A DNA stretch of 19,453 nucleotides from CAYSQW01 sp964433135 (GCA_964433135.1 CAYSQW010000065.1:1-19453), one strand, 5' to 3'. Positions 1-7,936 are shown, numbered from the stretch's first letter. Program-made: numbers and translations. Notes: generated by a model from the sequence alone, not told the origin.

Positions 1-53
1 GGGAAGGAAGCCGAACGGTCGGCGCAGGAACCATCACCGAAATCATCGAATAA
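1..53 (+). CDS. tuf: Elongation factor Tu, C-terminal end (partial)
   Basis: Reading from base 3, the frame gives EGSRTVGAGTITEIIE and then TAA at 51-53. This is the highly conserved last beta-barrel strand of EF-Tu, the GTPase that delivers aminoacyl-tRNA to the ribosome. The 5' part lies outside the window. tuf directly before rpsJ is the usual junction between the str cluster (rpsL-rpsG-fusA-tuf) and the S10 cluster. Only 16 residues are visible, but the motif is distinctive. Confidence 0.9.
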   Translation, partial: EGSRTVGAGTITEIIE

Positions 54-128
54 GAGATAAGTGAACAGATCCGTCGGATACAATATGAGATAAGGTGGAA
101 ATTCCGAGGAAAGACGAGGAACACGAAA

Positions 129-449
129 ATGGAGAAAATAAGAATCCGATTACAGTCATTTGACAACAGGCTTCTGGATCAGTCTGTCAAGGATATCGTC
201 ATCAAAGCCAAACGAACAGGTGCCGAAATTTCCGGTCCCATTCCCCTGCCGACACGCATTCACCGCTTTTGCGTTCTTCGCTCTCCTCATGTGGATAAAA
301 GATCGCGAGAACATTTTGAAATGCGTATCCACAAGCGGTTGATCGATATCAGTGAATACAACAATGAAACGATCGAGGAACTTCAGAAGCTCGATCTTCC
401 GGCCGGGATAGATGTTGAAATCCAGGCCTTCGGAGCGGCGGGAGAATAA
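129..449 (+). CDS. rpsJ: 30S ribosomal protein S10 (uS10)
   Basis: 106 residues, the normal length for S10, a 30S head protein that also acts in transcription antitermination with NusB. Visible signatures are GPIPLPT (about residues 36-42), RSPHVDKRSREHFE (51-64) and HKRLIDI (68-74). A GAGGA Shine-Dalgarno at 116-120 supports the ATG at 129. It lies 75 bp after the tuf stop with no strong promoter or terminator in the gap, so transcription may continue from tuf. It heads the S10 cluster, and rplC starts 2 bp after its stop. Confidence 0.98.
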   Translation: MEKIRIRLQSFDNRLLDQSVKDIVIKAKRTGAEISGPIPLPTRIHRFCVLRSPHVDKRSREHFEMRIHKRLIDISEYNNETIEELQKLDLPAGIDVEIQAFGAAGE

Positions 450-451
450 CA

Positions 452-1114
452 ATGGTTGAAGGGTTGATAGGAATCAAGGTCGGTATGCTTCAGCGGTTTG
501 ACGAAGATGGAAAGGTCAACCCGGCCACGATCGTTAAAGTCGGGCCCTGCACCGTCATCCAGAAAAAAGACCGCGAGCGGGATGGATATGAAGCCGTTCA
601 GTTGGGCATGCTCGAAGAGAAAGGTCTTCGAAATCCCAATAAATCCATGATCGGTCATTATAAGGCATCCGGAGTTCCCCCCGTAAAAACGCTGAAAGAA
701 TTCCGGTTTTCCGGGAAAGAGGAAATCAAGCCGGGCGATGAGTTTTCCGTCGACATTTTTCAGGTCGGTGAAAAGGTCAATGTAGTCGGAATCAGCAAGG
801 GGAAAGGATTCGCGGGTGTTATCAAACGATGGGGCTTTCATGGGGGCAAGAAAACCCACGGTTCCATGTTCCACCGCCGTCCGGGATCGACAGGGTGTTC
901 GGCTTATCCCTCTCGAGTTATGAAGGGAAAGAAACTCCCGGGACAAATGGGGAATAAGCGGATTACGGTAAAAAATCTGATCATTATAGAATCTGATAAG
1001 GAAAACAACCTCCTGGTGCTCAGAGGGGCTGTCCCCGGGGCCAATGGAGGATATTTGTTGATCAAAAAAGCCAACTTTCAAGTTCAGCCCTCTCAAGGGT
1101 CGAAAAAAGAGTAA
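452..1114 (+). CDS. rplC: 50S ribosomal protein L3 (uL3)
   Basis: 220 residues, full length for L3, an early-assembly 23S rRNA-binding protein whose long loop reaches toward the peptidyl-transferase centre. Conserved stretches are KGKGFAGVIKRW (about 116-127), the HGSMFHRRPGS region (136-146) and GQMGN (164-168). In E. coli the glutamine in that last motif is the PrmB methylation site. The ATG follows the rpsJ stop by 2 bp, with a GGCGGGAGAA purine stretch upstream, so translation is probably coupled. Confidence 0.98.
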   Translation: MVEGLIGIKVGMLQRFDEDGKVNPATIVKVGPCTVIQKKDRERDGYEAVQLGMLEEKGLRNPNKSMIGHYKASGVPPVKTLKEFRFSGKEEIKPGDEFSVDIFQVGEKVNVVGISKGKGFAGVIKRWGFHGGKKTHGSMFHRRPGSTGCSAYPSRVMKGKKLPGQMGNKRITVKNLIIIESDKENNLLVLRGAVPGANGGYLLIKKANFQVQPSQGSKKE

Positions 1115-1117
1115 AAA

Positions 1118-1738
1118 ATGCTTAAGCTGCAAGTATTAGACCAAAGCGGAAAAAAATTAACGGAGATATCTGCTCCCAAAGAGGTCTTGTCCGCGCCTGT
1201 CAAGGAATCACTTCTGTATGATGCGGTTGTCAATTACCGTGCCAATCAGAGGCGGGGGACCGCTTCGACCAAGACGCGTGCTGATGTCAGAGGCGGAGGG
1301 AAAAAACCCTGGCGGCAGAAAGGAACAGGCAGAGCCCGGGCGGGCAGCAATCGTTCGCCTCTCTGGAGAAAAGGCGGTACGACGTTCGGTCCGAGACCGC
1401 GGGATTACAGCTACAGTCTCAACAAGAAAGAGAGACGAACCGCGCTGCTTTCGGCATTGTCGCAAAGGTTTTCTGAGGAACATTTGCTGGTAGTGGATAA
1501 ATTGGAATTCAACGCTCCTAAAACCAAGGAAGGTCTCAAGCTGTTGGATCTGCTGAAAATCGATTCGGCTCTGATTGTCGATCGGCATGACAACACCAAC
1601 CTTTTTCTGTCCATGCGCAATATCCCCAAAGTAAAGGCCGTCGATTTCAATCAGGTCAACACCTATGATGTTTTGAATCACGGTTGGCTCGTTATCACCA
1701 AACCGGCATTCGAATCTTTGATGGAGAAGTTAAAGTGA
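1118..1738 (+). CDS. rplD: 50S ribosomal protein L4 (uL4)
   Basis: 206 residues, typical for L4. The protein lines the peptide exit tunnel with an extended loop, seen here as the Arg/Gly-rich stretch at about residues 42-92, which includes GGGKKPWRQKGTGRARAGS. NKKERR (102-107) begins the conserved globular part. In E. coli L4 represses its own S10 operon by acting on the leader. No such leader hairpin is evident ahead of rpsJ here. The start is 3 bp after the rplC stop. Confidence 0.98.
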   Translation: MLKLQVLDQSGKKLTEISAPKEVLSAPVKESLLYDAVVNYRANQRRGTASTKTRADVRGGGKKPWRQKGTGRARAGSNRSPLWRKGGTTFGPRPRDYSYSLNKKERRTALLSALSQRFSEEHLLVVDKLEFNAPKTKEGLKLLDLLKIDSALIVDRHDNTNLFLSMRNIPKVKAVDFNQVNTYDVLNHGWLVITKPAFESLMEKLK

Positions 1739-2031
1739 ACAAGGATCCGTACAAGATAATATTGAAGCCCATCATCACGGAAAAAAGCACGCTGATGAAG
1801 GAACAAAATCACGAGATCTGTTTTGAAGTGGATCGTCGTGCGAACAAGATAGAGATCAGGGAAGCGGTAGAAAAGCTTTTCAATATCAAGGTCGACAGGG
1901 TGCGGATCGTTAAAAAGCATGGAAAAACGCGCAGGGTCGGACGGAATATGGGGCGGAAGAAGGACTGGAAGAAAGCCTATGTGAAGCTGAAAGAAGGCGA
2001 GAAAATGATCGAATACTTTGAGGCAGTCTAA
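1735..2031 (+). CDS. rplW: 50S ribosomal protein L23 (uL23)
   Basis: 98 residues from GTG 1735, beginning VNKDPYKIILKPIITEKS, which matches the canonical L23 start. L23 sits at the exit-tunnel rim and docks trigger factor and SRP. The GTG shares a GTGA overlap with the rplD stop, and GGAG lies at 1723-1726, 8 nt upstream. An in-frame ATG at 1684 would add 17 residues inside rplD that match nothing in the family, so GTG 1735 is preferred. Confidence 0.95.
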   Translation: MNKDPYKIILKPIITEKSTLMKEQNHEICFEVDRRANKIEIREAVEKLFNIKVDRVRIVKKHGKTRRVGRNMGRKKDWKKAYVKLKEGEKMIEYFEAV

Positions 2032-2032
2032 A

Positions 2033-2860
2033 ATGGGTATCAAAACATATAGACCGACGACATCGAGCTTGCGGCACCGGACCGGTTTGACCTATGAGGA
2101 GTTGACCACCAACAAGCCGTATAAGCCTTTAATGGAGTCATTGAAGAAATCGGGCGGCCGCAATGCCAAGGGGCGGATTTCCATGCGCCACCGGGGCGGC
2201 GGCCATAAACGGGCTTACCGTATCATCGATTTCAAGCGTGATAAGATCGATATTCCGGGTGAGGTGGAAACCATCGAATACGATCCGAACCGTTCGGCGT
2301 TTATTTCCCTGATCAAATATCGGGATGGAGAGCGCCGTTACGTGCTGACGCCCATGAACATGAAAGTGGGACAGATCATAGTCTCTTCCAATAAACAGGT
2401 GGATATTCTTCCGGGAAATTCCATGCCGCTCAGAGTCCTTCCGCTCGGTACGATCGTTCATAATATCGAGCTGCGCATCGGCAAGGGCGGACAGATTGTG
2501 AAATCGGCCGGAACGGGTGCTCAAATCCTAGCCAAGGAAGGCGATTACGCGCAGCTGCGGCTGCCCTCCTCCGAGATCAGAAGGGTCCATCTCGACTGCA
2601 GAGCAACGATCGGTCAAGTTGGAAATCCGGATCACCAGAACGTTTCCATAGGAAAAGCGGGAAGAAACCGCTGGAAAGGAAAACGCCCCCACGTTCGAGG
2701 AACCGCCATGAATCCGATCGATCACCCGCACGGCGGCGGTGAAGGAAAAGCCAAGGGAGGGCGCCATCCCGTGTCCCCGACGGGACAGCCGACAAAAGGC
2801 TATAAAACCAGACGGAACAAAAGAACACAACAGTTTATCGTGCGCAGAAGGAGTAAATAA
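2033..2860 (+). CDS. rplB: 50S ribosomal protein L2 (uL2)
   Basis: 275 residues, the standard length for L2, which is needed for subunit association and peptidyl-transferase activity. The MGIKTYRPTTSS start, MRHRGGGHKR (51-60) and DHPHGGGEG (230-238) are diagnostic. The last motif contains the conserved His equivalent to E. coli His229. ATG 2033 has GAGG at 2020-2023 and lies 1 bp after the rplW stop. An in-frame ATG at 2018 inside rplW would only add a non-conserved MRQSK. Confidence 0.98.
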   Translation: MGIKTYRPTTSSLRHRTGLTYEELTTNKPYKPLMESLKKSGGRNAKGRISMRHRGGGHKRAYRIIDFKRDKIDIPGEVETIEYDPNRSAFISLIKYRDGERRYVLTPMNMKVGQIIVSSNKQVDILPGNSMPLRVLPLGTIVHNIELRIGKGGQIVKSAGTGAQILAKEGDYAQLRLPSSEIRRVHLDCRATIGQVGNPDHQNVSIGKAGRNRWKGKRPHVRGTAMNPIDHPHGGGEGKAKGGRHPVSPTGQPTKGYKTRRNKRTQQFIVRRRSK

Positions 2861-2862
2861 TC

Positions 2863-3153
2863 ATGGGCAGGTCGATAAAAAAGGGTCCTTTCTTAGATGA
2901 AAAACTTTTGAAGAAAGTGAGTGCTCTGGGAACACAGCGAGAAAAGAGGCATGTGATAAAGACCTGGTCAAGACGTTCCACGGTGATTCCGGAAATGGTT
3001 GGATTGACCATCGCTGTTCACAACGGTCGTAAGTTCATCCCGGTATTCATCACCGAAAACATGGTCGGACACAAGCTGGGAGAGTTTTCCCCCACCCGGA
3101 CTTTTAAGGGGCACACTTCCAAAACGGCACGAACTATCAGGGTGAAAAAATAA
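2863..3153 (+). CDS. rpsS: 30S ribosomal protein S19 (uS19)
   Basis: 96 residues, normal length. S19 pairs with S13 in the 30S head and contacts the A/P-site region. It begins MGRSIKKGPFLDEKLLKKV, and it carries KTWSRRSTVIPEMVG and GHKLGEFSPTRTFKGH, all S19 hallmarks. AAGGAG at 2848-2853 serves the ATG, which is 2 bp after the rplB stop. Confidence 0.98.
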   Translation: MGRSIKKGPFLDEKLLKKVSALGTQREKRHVIKTWSRRSTVIPEMVGLTIAVHNGRKFIPVFITENMVGHKLGEFSPTRTFKGHTSKTARTIRVKK

Positions 3154-3154
3154 A

Positions 3155-3517
3155 ATGAACAAAGAAAATAGACTCTCTCACGCAAGCGGCAAGCATATCA
3201 GGATCTCAGCTCAGAAGTGCCGATTGGTCGCTGATTTGGTTCGGGACAGATATGTGGGAGAAGCGTTGACCATTCTTCGTTTTTCACGTAAGAAAAAGGC
3301 CAGCGCCATTGTGGAAAAGGTTCTTCGCTCAGCGATTGCCAATGCTCAGGTGAAAAGTCCTGATACGGATGTGGACAATCTGTATGTTTCTGAGATTTTT
3401 GTGAATCAAGGTCCACAGTGGAAAAGATTTCGCGCGGCGCCGATGGGAAGGGCCGCGAAAATCTTGAAACGGACATGTCATGTCCATATATCTTTAGAAG
3501 AAAAGAAAGGGAGATAA
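3155..3517 (+). CDS. rplV: 50S ribosomal protein L22 (uL22)
   Basis: 120 residues, slightly longer than the usual ~110. L22 forms the constriction of the exit tunnel together with L4. Visible are the N-terminal core (ISAQKCRLVADLVRDR) and the conserved C-terminal part (GPQWKRFRAAPMGRAAKIL and HVHISLEE). The ATG is 1 bp after the rpsS stop, with only a weak Shine-Dalgarno (AGGG at 3139-3142), so initiation is probably coupled to rpsS translation. Confidence 0.97.
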   Translation: MNKENRLSHASGKHIRISAQKCRLVADLVRDRYVGEALTILRFSRKKKASAIVEKVLRSAIANAQVKSPDTDVDNLYVSEIFVNQGPQWKRFRAAPMGRAAKILKRTCHVHISLEEKKGR

Positions 3518-3519
3518 AA

Positions 3520-4188
3520 GTGGGCCAGAAGACGCATCCCCATGGGTTTAGGTTAGGGTTTAACAAGCAGTGGAGCTCTCTTTGGTTTTCTAAAGGGAGA
3601 GAATACAGCAGGCTGATACACGAAGATCTGCGGATGAAAAAGCTGATCAGAAATAGGTACCGCCACGCCGGAATATCCGAAGTCAATGTCGAGCGCGTGG
3701 GCCCTAAGGTTAAAATCATCATTCATACCGCACGGCCGGGGATTGTTATCGGTCGAGGCGGGAAAGAGATCGAAAGCCTGAAAAAATATCTTCAGGATAT
3801 CGTCCAGCGTGATGTCTATATCGATATTCGGGAAGTGGATAAACCCGAGTTGACGGCAATCCTGGTTGCCCAGGGGATCGCCATCCAGCTTGAGAAACGG
3901 ATCGCCTACCGACGGGCTATGCGCCGGGCCGTGGAAATGGCCATGAAGATGGGTGCCAAAGGCGTCAAGGTCATGTGTTCCGGTCGCTTGGGAGGCGTTG
4001 AGATCGCTCGCTCAGAATGGTATCTGCGGGGCCGCCTGCCTTTGCAGACGCTGCGTGCGGCTATCGATTACGGTTTTACGGAAGCGTTCACAACCTATGG
4101 GCAGATCGGAATCAAAGTCTGGCTCTATAATACCGATGCCGAAAAAGAGAAAATGAGCTCACAGAGTGCGGAGGTTGAGGAGATTTAG
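3520..4188 (+). CDS. rpsC: 30S ribosomal protein S3 (uS3)
   Basis: 222 residues from GTG 3520, beginning VGQKTHPHGFRLGF, the universal S3 start. S3 lies at the mRNA entry tunnel and has helicase activity with S4 and S5. The KH-domain loop is seen as VIGRGGKEIE (about 76-85). The C-terminal domain has GVEIARSEWY and GRLPLQTLRA. A GGGAG sequence at 3509-3513 precedes the GTG, 2 bp after the rplV stop. The frame stays open upstream to an ATG at 3418, but those 34 residues lie inside rplV and are not S3-like. Confidence 0.97.
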   Translation: MGQKTHPHGFRLGFNKQWSSLWFSKGREYSRLIHEDLRMKKLIRNRYRHAGISEVNVERVGPKVKIIIHTARPGIVIGRGGKEIESLKKYLQDIVQRDVYIDIREVDKPELTAILVAQGIAIQLEKRIAYRRAMRRAVEMAMKMGAKGVKVMCSGRLGGVEIARSEWYLRGRLPLQTLRAAIDYGFTEAFTTYGQIGIKVWLYNTDAEKEKMSSQSAEVEEI

Positions 4189-4190
4189 CC

Positions 4191-4613
4191 ATGTTAATGC
4201 CAAAAAAAGTTAAGCACCGTAAGCAGCATAGGGGCCGGATGAGAGGCAAGGCGCTTCGGGGCGGGACGTTGACTTTCGGTGAGTACGGCCTGCAGGCCAT
4301 GGAACCCTGCTGGATGACGGCGAGGCAGATCGAAGCCGGTCGTATCACCATTACCCGCCATGCTAAGAGAAAAGGAAAACTCTGGATCCGTGTCTTCCCA
4401 TGGAAACCGATAACGAAGAAACCGACTGAGGTGAGGATGGGAAAAGGCAAGGGGGATCCCGAGTTTTGGGTCGAGGTTATCAAACCGGGTCGCATCATCT
4501 ATGAACTCGATGGTGTTTCTGAAGAATTGGCGAGAGAAGCGATGTGGCTTGCCTCACAGAAGCTTCCCATCCGAACCCGGTTTGTTTCAAGAGCGACAAG
4601 GGAATTACGATGA
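4191..4613 (+). CDS. rplP: 50S ribosomal protein L16 (uL16)
   Basis: 140 residues. L16 is a late-assembly protein that helps position A- and P-site tRNA. It begins MLMPKKVKHRKQHRGRMRG, typical of the family. The core (GLQAMEPCWMTARQIEAGR) and GKGDPEFWVEVIKPGR are also conserved. GAGGAG at 4177-4182 supports ATG 4191, 2 bp after rpsC. A second ATG at 4197 is possible, but the MLMP form is widespread. Confidence 0.97.
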   Translation: MLMPKKVKHRKQHRGRMRGKALRGGTLTFGEYGLQAMEPCWMTARQIEAGRITITRHAKRKGKLWIRVFPWKPITKKPTEVRMGKGKGDPEFWVEVIKPGRIIYELDGVSEELAREAMWLASQKLPIRTRFVSRATRELR

Positions 4614-4807
4614 AAGCAAGCGAACTTAGAGAACTCTCCGATGAAGAACTCCAAAATCGGGAATCCGATCTCAAGGACCAGCTTTTCAAACTTAAATTTC
4701 AACATGCCCTGGGGCAATTGGAAAACGCCATGAAAATGAAGAGTGTGAAACGGGAAATTGCTGCCATCAAGACCATTCTCGTTGAGAAAACTAAAGGGAT
4801 GGGATGA
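4610..4807 (+). CDS. rpmC: 50S ribosomal protein L29 (uL29)
   Basis: 65 residues, the usual size of this small two-helix protein at the exit tunnel near L23. MKASELRELSDEELQNRESDLKDQLFKL and the C-terminal IAAIKTIL match the family. The start ATG overlaps the rplP stop as ATGA (4610-4613). An in-frame ATG 22 codons upstream lies inside rplP and gives no family-like sequence. Confidence 0.96.
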   Translation: MKASELRELSDEELQNRESDLKDQLFKLKFQHALGQLENAMKMKSVKREIAAIKTILVEKTKGMG

Positions 4808-5106
4808 CAATGAATACGAAAAAGATTCGGAAAACAGCCAAGATCGGCCGAGTCGTCGGGAATAAAATGCAGAAAACCGTCACGGTCGAAGTGGAACGGC
4901 AGGTTCGACACCCCCTCTACAAAAAAATTGTCAAGCAGCGCAAGAAGTTTCTGGTTCATGATGAGTATGAGAAGTGTAAGCCGGGGGATGTGGTAAAGAT
5001 AGTTGAAACCCGGCCCTTAAGCAAAAAGAAGCGGTGGCGAGTTAAAGAGATCGTGGGTTTGACCCCCGCCGATGCGGCGAGAGAGAATGAAGGTAAGAAA
5101 AAATGA
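4804..5106 (+). CDS. rpsQ: 30S ribosomal protein S17 (uS17)
   Basis: 100 residues, at the long end for S17, an OB-fold 16S rRNA-binding primary assembly protein. GRVVGNKMQKTVTVEVERQ and HDEYEKCKPGDVVKIVETRPLSK are diagnostic. About 15 extra residues at the C-terminus are Lys/Glu-rich. Two starts are possible. ATG 4804 overlaps the rpmC stop as ATGA with AAAGGG upstream. ATG 4810 has GGGA at 4801-4804. The choice changes only two residues. Confidence 0.95.
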   Translation: MTMNTKKIRKTAKIGRVVGNKMQKTVTVEVERQVRHPLYKKIVKQRKKFLVHDEYEKCKPGDVVKIVETRPLSKKKRWRVKEIVGLTPADAARENEGKKK

Positions 5107-5471
5107 TCCATTCAGAGACGATGTTGAAAGTGGCCGATAATTCAGGCGCGCGCCGCATCCTGTGTATCACTCCCCTTGGCGGCGGCGTCGGAAATACGGC
5201 CGGAATCGGGGATGTTATATCGGCGTCCGTTAAAGAAGCGGATCCTGAGAGTAAAATCCCCAAGGGGAAAGTCGTGCAGGCCGTTATCATAAGAACGCGC
5301 AAGGAAACGCGCCGGAGGGACGGATCCTATATCCGGTTTGACGACAATGCCGCGGTCGTCATAAACCCGGGCGGCGAACCGATCGGAACCCGTGTCTTCG
5401 GACCGGTCGGGAGAGAACTGCGCGAGAAAAAGTTCATGAAGATCGTGTCTTTAGCTCCGGAGGTCCTGTGA
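5103..5471 (+). CDS. rplN: 50S ribosomal protein L14 (uL14)
   Basis: 122 residues, exactly the family length. L14 lies at the subunit interface, where it forms bridges and is the docking site of the silencing factor RsfS. MIHSETMLKVADNSGARR, ASVKEA, GKVVQAVIIRT and the RIFGPV-like VFGPVGRELR motif are all present. Its ATG overlaps the rpsQ stop as ATGA, so the two are very likely translationally coupled. Confidence 0.98.
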   Translation: MIHSETMLKVADNSGARRILCITPLGGGVGNTAGIGDVISASVKEADPESKIPKGKVVQAVIIRTRKETRRRDGSYIRFDDNAAVVINPGGEPIGTRVFGPVGRELREKKFMKIVSLAPEVL

Positions 5472-5803
5472 TGAACAATTTGCAGTTGAAAAAGGATGAT
5501 GAAGTTATCGTCATAGCCGGAAAGGACAAAGGAAAAACAGGGAAAATCTTAAAGGTTATTCCCGAAAAAAATAAGGTCGTTGTCGAAAAGATCAATTTTA
5601 TCAAGGAATTCATCCGGCGCGATCAAAGCAAAAATGTCCAGGGTGGGATCATGGAAAAAGAAGCGCCCATGCATGCATCCAACGTCATGCTCTACTGTTC
5701 GGAATGTGGGCGAGGCGTCAGAGTTCGGGTTGTCGAACTTAGAGACGGCAGCAGATCACGGGTGTGCAGCAAGTGCGAGTCCAGCCTTGAAAAGCAAAAA
5801 TAA
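5471..5803 (+). CDS. rplX: 50S ribosomal protein L24 (uL24), zinc-ribbon form
   Basis: 110 residues. L24 is an assembly initiator with a KOW motif, here DDEVIVIAGKDKGKTGKI (about 9-26). The C-terminal half carries CSEC (76-79) and CSKC (99-102), a CxxC...CxxC set able to bind zinc. This arrangement occurs in many but not all bacterial L24 proteins. ATG 5471 has GGAGG at 5459-5463 with 7 nt spacing. The GTG just before it (5468) overlaps the rplN stop and is an alternative that adds one residue. Confidence 0.95.
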   Translation: MNNLQLKKDDEVIVIAGKDKGKTGKILKVIPEKNKVVVEKINFIKEFIRRDQSKNVQGGIMEKEAPMHASNVMLYCSECGRGVRVRVVELRDGSRSRVCSKCESSLEKQK

Positions 5804-5813
5804 GGAATGAGGA

Positions 5814-6359
5814 ATGAGTCGCCTTTTAGAACGTTATCGTAAAGAGATGGTTCCCGAAATCCAGAAGGAGCTGTCGATAAAAAACAAAATGGCCGTCCCG
5901 CGGCTCGAAAAAATCGTGGTGAATATCGGAGTCGGGGAAGCCATTCAAAACATCAAGCAGCTCGATATAGCAAAAAAGGAATTGAGCCTTATCACGGGAC
6001 AATGGCCTGCCGTCGGCAGAGCCAGAAAGTCGATTTCGTCCTTCAAGCTGCGCCAGGGCAATCCCATCGGCTGCTACGTTACGTTGCGCGGGAAAAGAAT
6101 GTATGAATTTTATGATCGCCTCGTCAACATCGTGCTCCCGCGTGTTCGGGATTTCCGAGGTGTATCCTCGCGCGCTTTTGACAAACGCGGGAATTATACG
6201 CTGGGAATGAAAGATCAACTGGTTTTTCCGGAAATCGATTACACGAAAGTCGATCGGGGAAGAGGGATGAATATCACCATCGTCACCACCGCAAAAACCG
6301 ATCGTGAAGCCCGTACTCTTTTGAAGATGATGGGGATGCCTTTTAGCGAGTCTTTTTAA
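5814..6359 (+). CDS. rplE: 50S ribosomal protein L5 (uL5)
   Basis: 181 residues, full length. L5 binds 5S rRNA and helps form the bridge to the 30S head. NKMAVPRLEKIVVNIGVGEA, LITGQWPAVGRARKSI and RDFRGVSSRAFD are diagnostic, and the C-terminus IVTTAKTDREARTLLKMMGMPF is intact. AAGGA at 5802-5806 overlaps the rplX stop and is spaced 7 nt from the ATG. Confidence 0.98.
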   Translation: MSRLLERYRKEMVPEIQKELSIKNKMAVPRLEKIVVNIGVGEAIQNIKQLDIAKKELSLITGQWPAVGRARKSISSFKLRQGNPIGCYVTLRGKRMYEFYDRLVNIVLPRVRDFRGVSSRAFDKRGNYTLGMKDQLVFPEIDYTKVDRGRGMNITIVTTAKTDREARTLLKMMGMPFSESF

Positions 6360-6370
6360 GGAAGGAAAAA

Positions 6371-6556
6371 GTGGCAAAGAAATCTAGTATCGCAAAGTAT
6401 TTGAGGGAACCGAAGTATAAGGTGCGGCGAAGCAACCGCTGCCGCATCTGTGGTCGCTCTAAAGGCTACTACCGGAAATTCGATATGTGCCGCCTGTGTT
6501 TTCGCGAACTGGCCCTGAAAGGGGAAATTCCGGGCATCACCAAAGCTTCATGGTAA
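6371..6556 (+). CDS. rpsN: 30S ribosomal protein S14, short zinc type (uS14)
   Basis: 61 residues from GTG 6371, preceded by GAAGGAAAAA. Four cysteines (C24, C27, C40, C43) in CRIC-x12-CRLC make the zinc site of the short 'type Z' S14, as opposed to the ~100-residue zinc-free form. S14 sits in the 30S head beside S3 and S10. The ending LKGEIPGITKASW is canonical. Its position between rplE and rpsH is the standard one. Confidence 0.98.
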   Translation: MAKKSSIAKYLREPKYKVRRSNRCRICGRSKGYYRKFDMCRLCFRELALKGEIPGITKASW

Positions 6557-6576
6557 GAACAAGGAGAAAGTGAGTC

Positions 6577-6975
6577 ATGACTTTAACAGATCCCATCGCT
6601 GATATGCTAACCAGGATTAGAAATGCCATGATGGTGCGTAAAAAAGATGTTCAAATCCCCTATTCTCGCATGAATGGCGAGATTGCGAAGGTCTTGAAGG
6701 AAGAAGGCTATATTCGCGGCTATCGGGTGATTGAAGGAAAAGTGCAGGGAGTGCTGAATGTCACCCTGAAATACGAGGAAGACCGGACATGCACGATTAC
6801 CGGGCTGCGGAGGATCAGCAAACCCGGCTGCCGAATCTACTGCAAAGCGGATTCCGTTCCTAAGGTACTCAATGGCCTGGGAATCGTCATCGTTTCGACT
6901 TCTCGCGGTCTTCTCACCGGGAAAAAGTGTGAAGAGAACAGCCTGGGAGGCGAAGTGATCTGCCAAGTCTGGTAA
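6577..6975 (+). CDS. rpsH: 30S ribosomal protein S8 (uS8)
   Basis: 132 residues, normal length. S8 binds 16S rRNA helix 21 and, in E. coli, represses spc operon translation by binding near the rplE start. MTLTDPIADMLTRIRNAMM is the standard start. The C-terminal STSRGLLTGKKCEENSLGGEVICQVW matches the RNA-binding S8 C-domain. AAGGAG lies just upstream, and the gap from rpsN is 20 bp. Confidence 0.98.
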   Translation: MTLTDPIADMLTRIRNAMMVRKKDVQIPYSRMNGEIAKVLKEEGYIRGYRVIEGKVQGVLNVTLKYEEDRTCTITGLRRISKPGCRIYCKADSVPKVLNGLGIVIVSTSRGLLTGKKCEENSLGGEVICQVW

Positions 6976-6999
6976 TTAAATGAAGAGAGGATAGGGAAA

Positions 7000-7545
7000 A
7001 TGTCTAGAGTAGGCAAACAACCGATAACAGTCACAGACGGTATCAAAGTGAATATACATACGGACAAAATCGAGTTTGAAGGGCCGAAGGGAAAGTTGAC
7101 ATCCCCCCTGATGCCGGGAATCACGGCCGAGCTGAATGCCAATCTGCTGACGCTGACCCGGGTTGATGATTCGGATCAGATGAGGAGCAACCATGGACTT
7201 TGTCGGACATTGGCTTTCAATGCCGCGGTCGGAGTCCAAACCGGGTTTTCCAAGCAATTGGAGATTGTGGGAGTCGGTTATCGCGCCAAGCTCGATAAGG
7301 ACAAATTGGAGCTCAATCTGGGTTATTCCAAGCCCGTCATCTATTCCATTCCGGAGGATATCGAGATCGCCGTGGAAAAGCCCACCCTGATCAAGGTTTC
7401 CGGAATCGACAAACAGCGTGTAGGACAGGAAGCGCATAAAATCCGCAGTTTTCGCAAGCCGGATCCTTATAAGCTCAAAGGGATACGCTACGCCGGTGAA
7501 CGGTTGATCAAGAAAGAACGGAAAGCGGGGGTGGCAGGTGTATAA
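7000..7545 (+). CDS. rplF: 50S ribosomal protein L6 (uL6)
   Basis: 181 residues, usual for L6, a two-domain 23S rRNA-binding protein at the base of the stalk near the factor-binding site. MSRVGKQPI opens the protein. KLELNLGYSKPV and GIDKQRVGQEAHKIRSFRKPDPYKLKGIRY are conserved. It is preceded by GAGAGGATAGGG. The 3' end overlaps rplR by 8 bp. Confidence 0.98.
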   Translation: MSRVGKQPITVTDGIKVNIHTDKIEFEGPKGKLTSPLMPGITAELNANLLTLTRVDDSDQMRSNHGLCRTLAFNAAVGVQTGFSKQLEIVGVGYRAKLDKDKLELNLGYSKPVIYSIPEDIEIAVEKPTLIKVSGIDKQRVGQEAHKIRSFRKPDPYKLKGIRYAGERLIKKERKAGVAGV

Positions 7546-7912
7546 AACGAATGTAGATTTAAAGAAGAAAGCCAAGGATCGAATCCGCAAGCGGATACGC
7601 AAGAAAATTTCGGGCAACCAGGATAGACCGCGGGTTATCATTACCAAGAGCAACCGCTATCTATACCTCCAGGCCGTCGATGACGGTTCGGGACGGGTGT
7701 TGGCCGCGGCTTCGACGCTTGAAAAAGAATTTCAAACCAAGAACAAAAACACCAAGAACAGCGATGCGTCTCAGAAATTGGGTGAAATATTCGCCCGGAG
7801 ATTAAAAGAGAAAAAGGTGAAAAGCATAGTTTTCGATAGAGGCGTGTCTCTCTATCATGGCCGTGTCAAGATCCTTGCCGAGGCGATGAGAAAAGGGGAC
7901 CTGGACTTTTAG
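7538..7912 (+). CDS. rplR: 50S ribosomal protein L18 (uL18)
   Basis: 124 residues from GTG 7538. L18 binds 5S rRNA together with L5. Conserved parts are the basic N-terminus (KDRIRKRIRKKI), RPRVIITKSNRYLYLQAVDD and the end GRVKILAEAMRKGDLDF. The GTG lies inside the end of rplF (8 bp overlap) and is preceded by a G-rich GGGGG stretch at about 7526-7531. Reinitiation by ribosomes finishing rplF is likely. Confidence 0.96.
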   Translation: MYKTNVDLKKKAKDRIRKRIRKKISGNQDRPRVIITKSNRYLYLQAVDDGSGRVLAAASTLEKEFQTKNKNTKNSDASQKLGEIFARRLKEKKVKSIVFDRGVSLYHGRVKILAEAMRKGDLDF

Positions 7913-7936
7913 GCCGGACCGAGAGGAGGAGAACAA

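Noticed and set aside
54..128. Possible promoter (TACAAT at 79-84) before rpsJ
   Set aside because: There is no matching -35 box 16-18 nt upstream (GATAAG only), so read-through from tuf is at least as likely.
383..1132. 249-codon minus-strand frame opposite rplC
   Set aside because: Shadow of a fully conserved ribosomal protein gene.
3418..3519. In-frame 34-codon extension of rpsC
   Set aside because: It lies inside rplV and has no S3 similarity; GTG 3520 has a Shine-Dalgarno and gives the universal VGQKTHPHG start.
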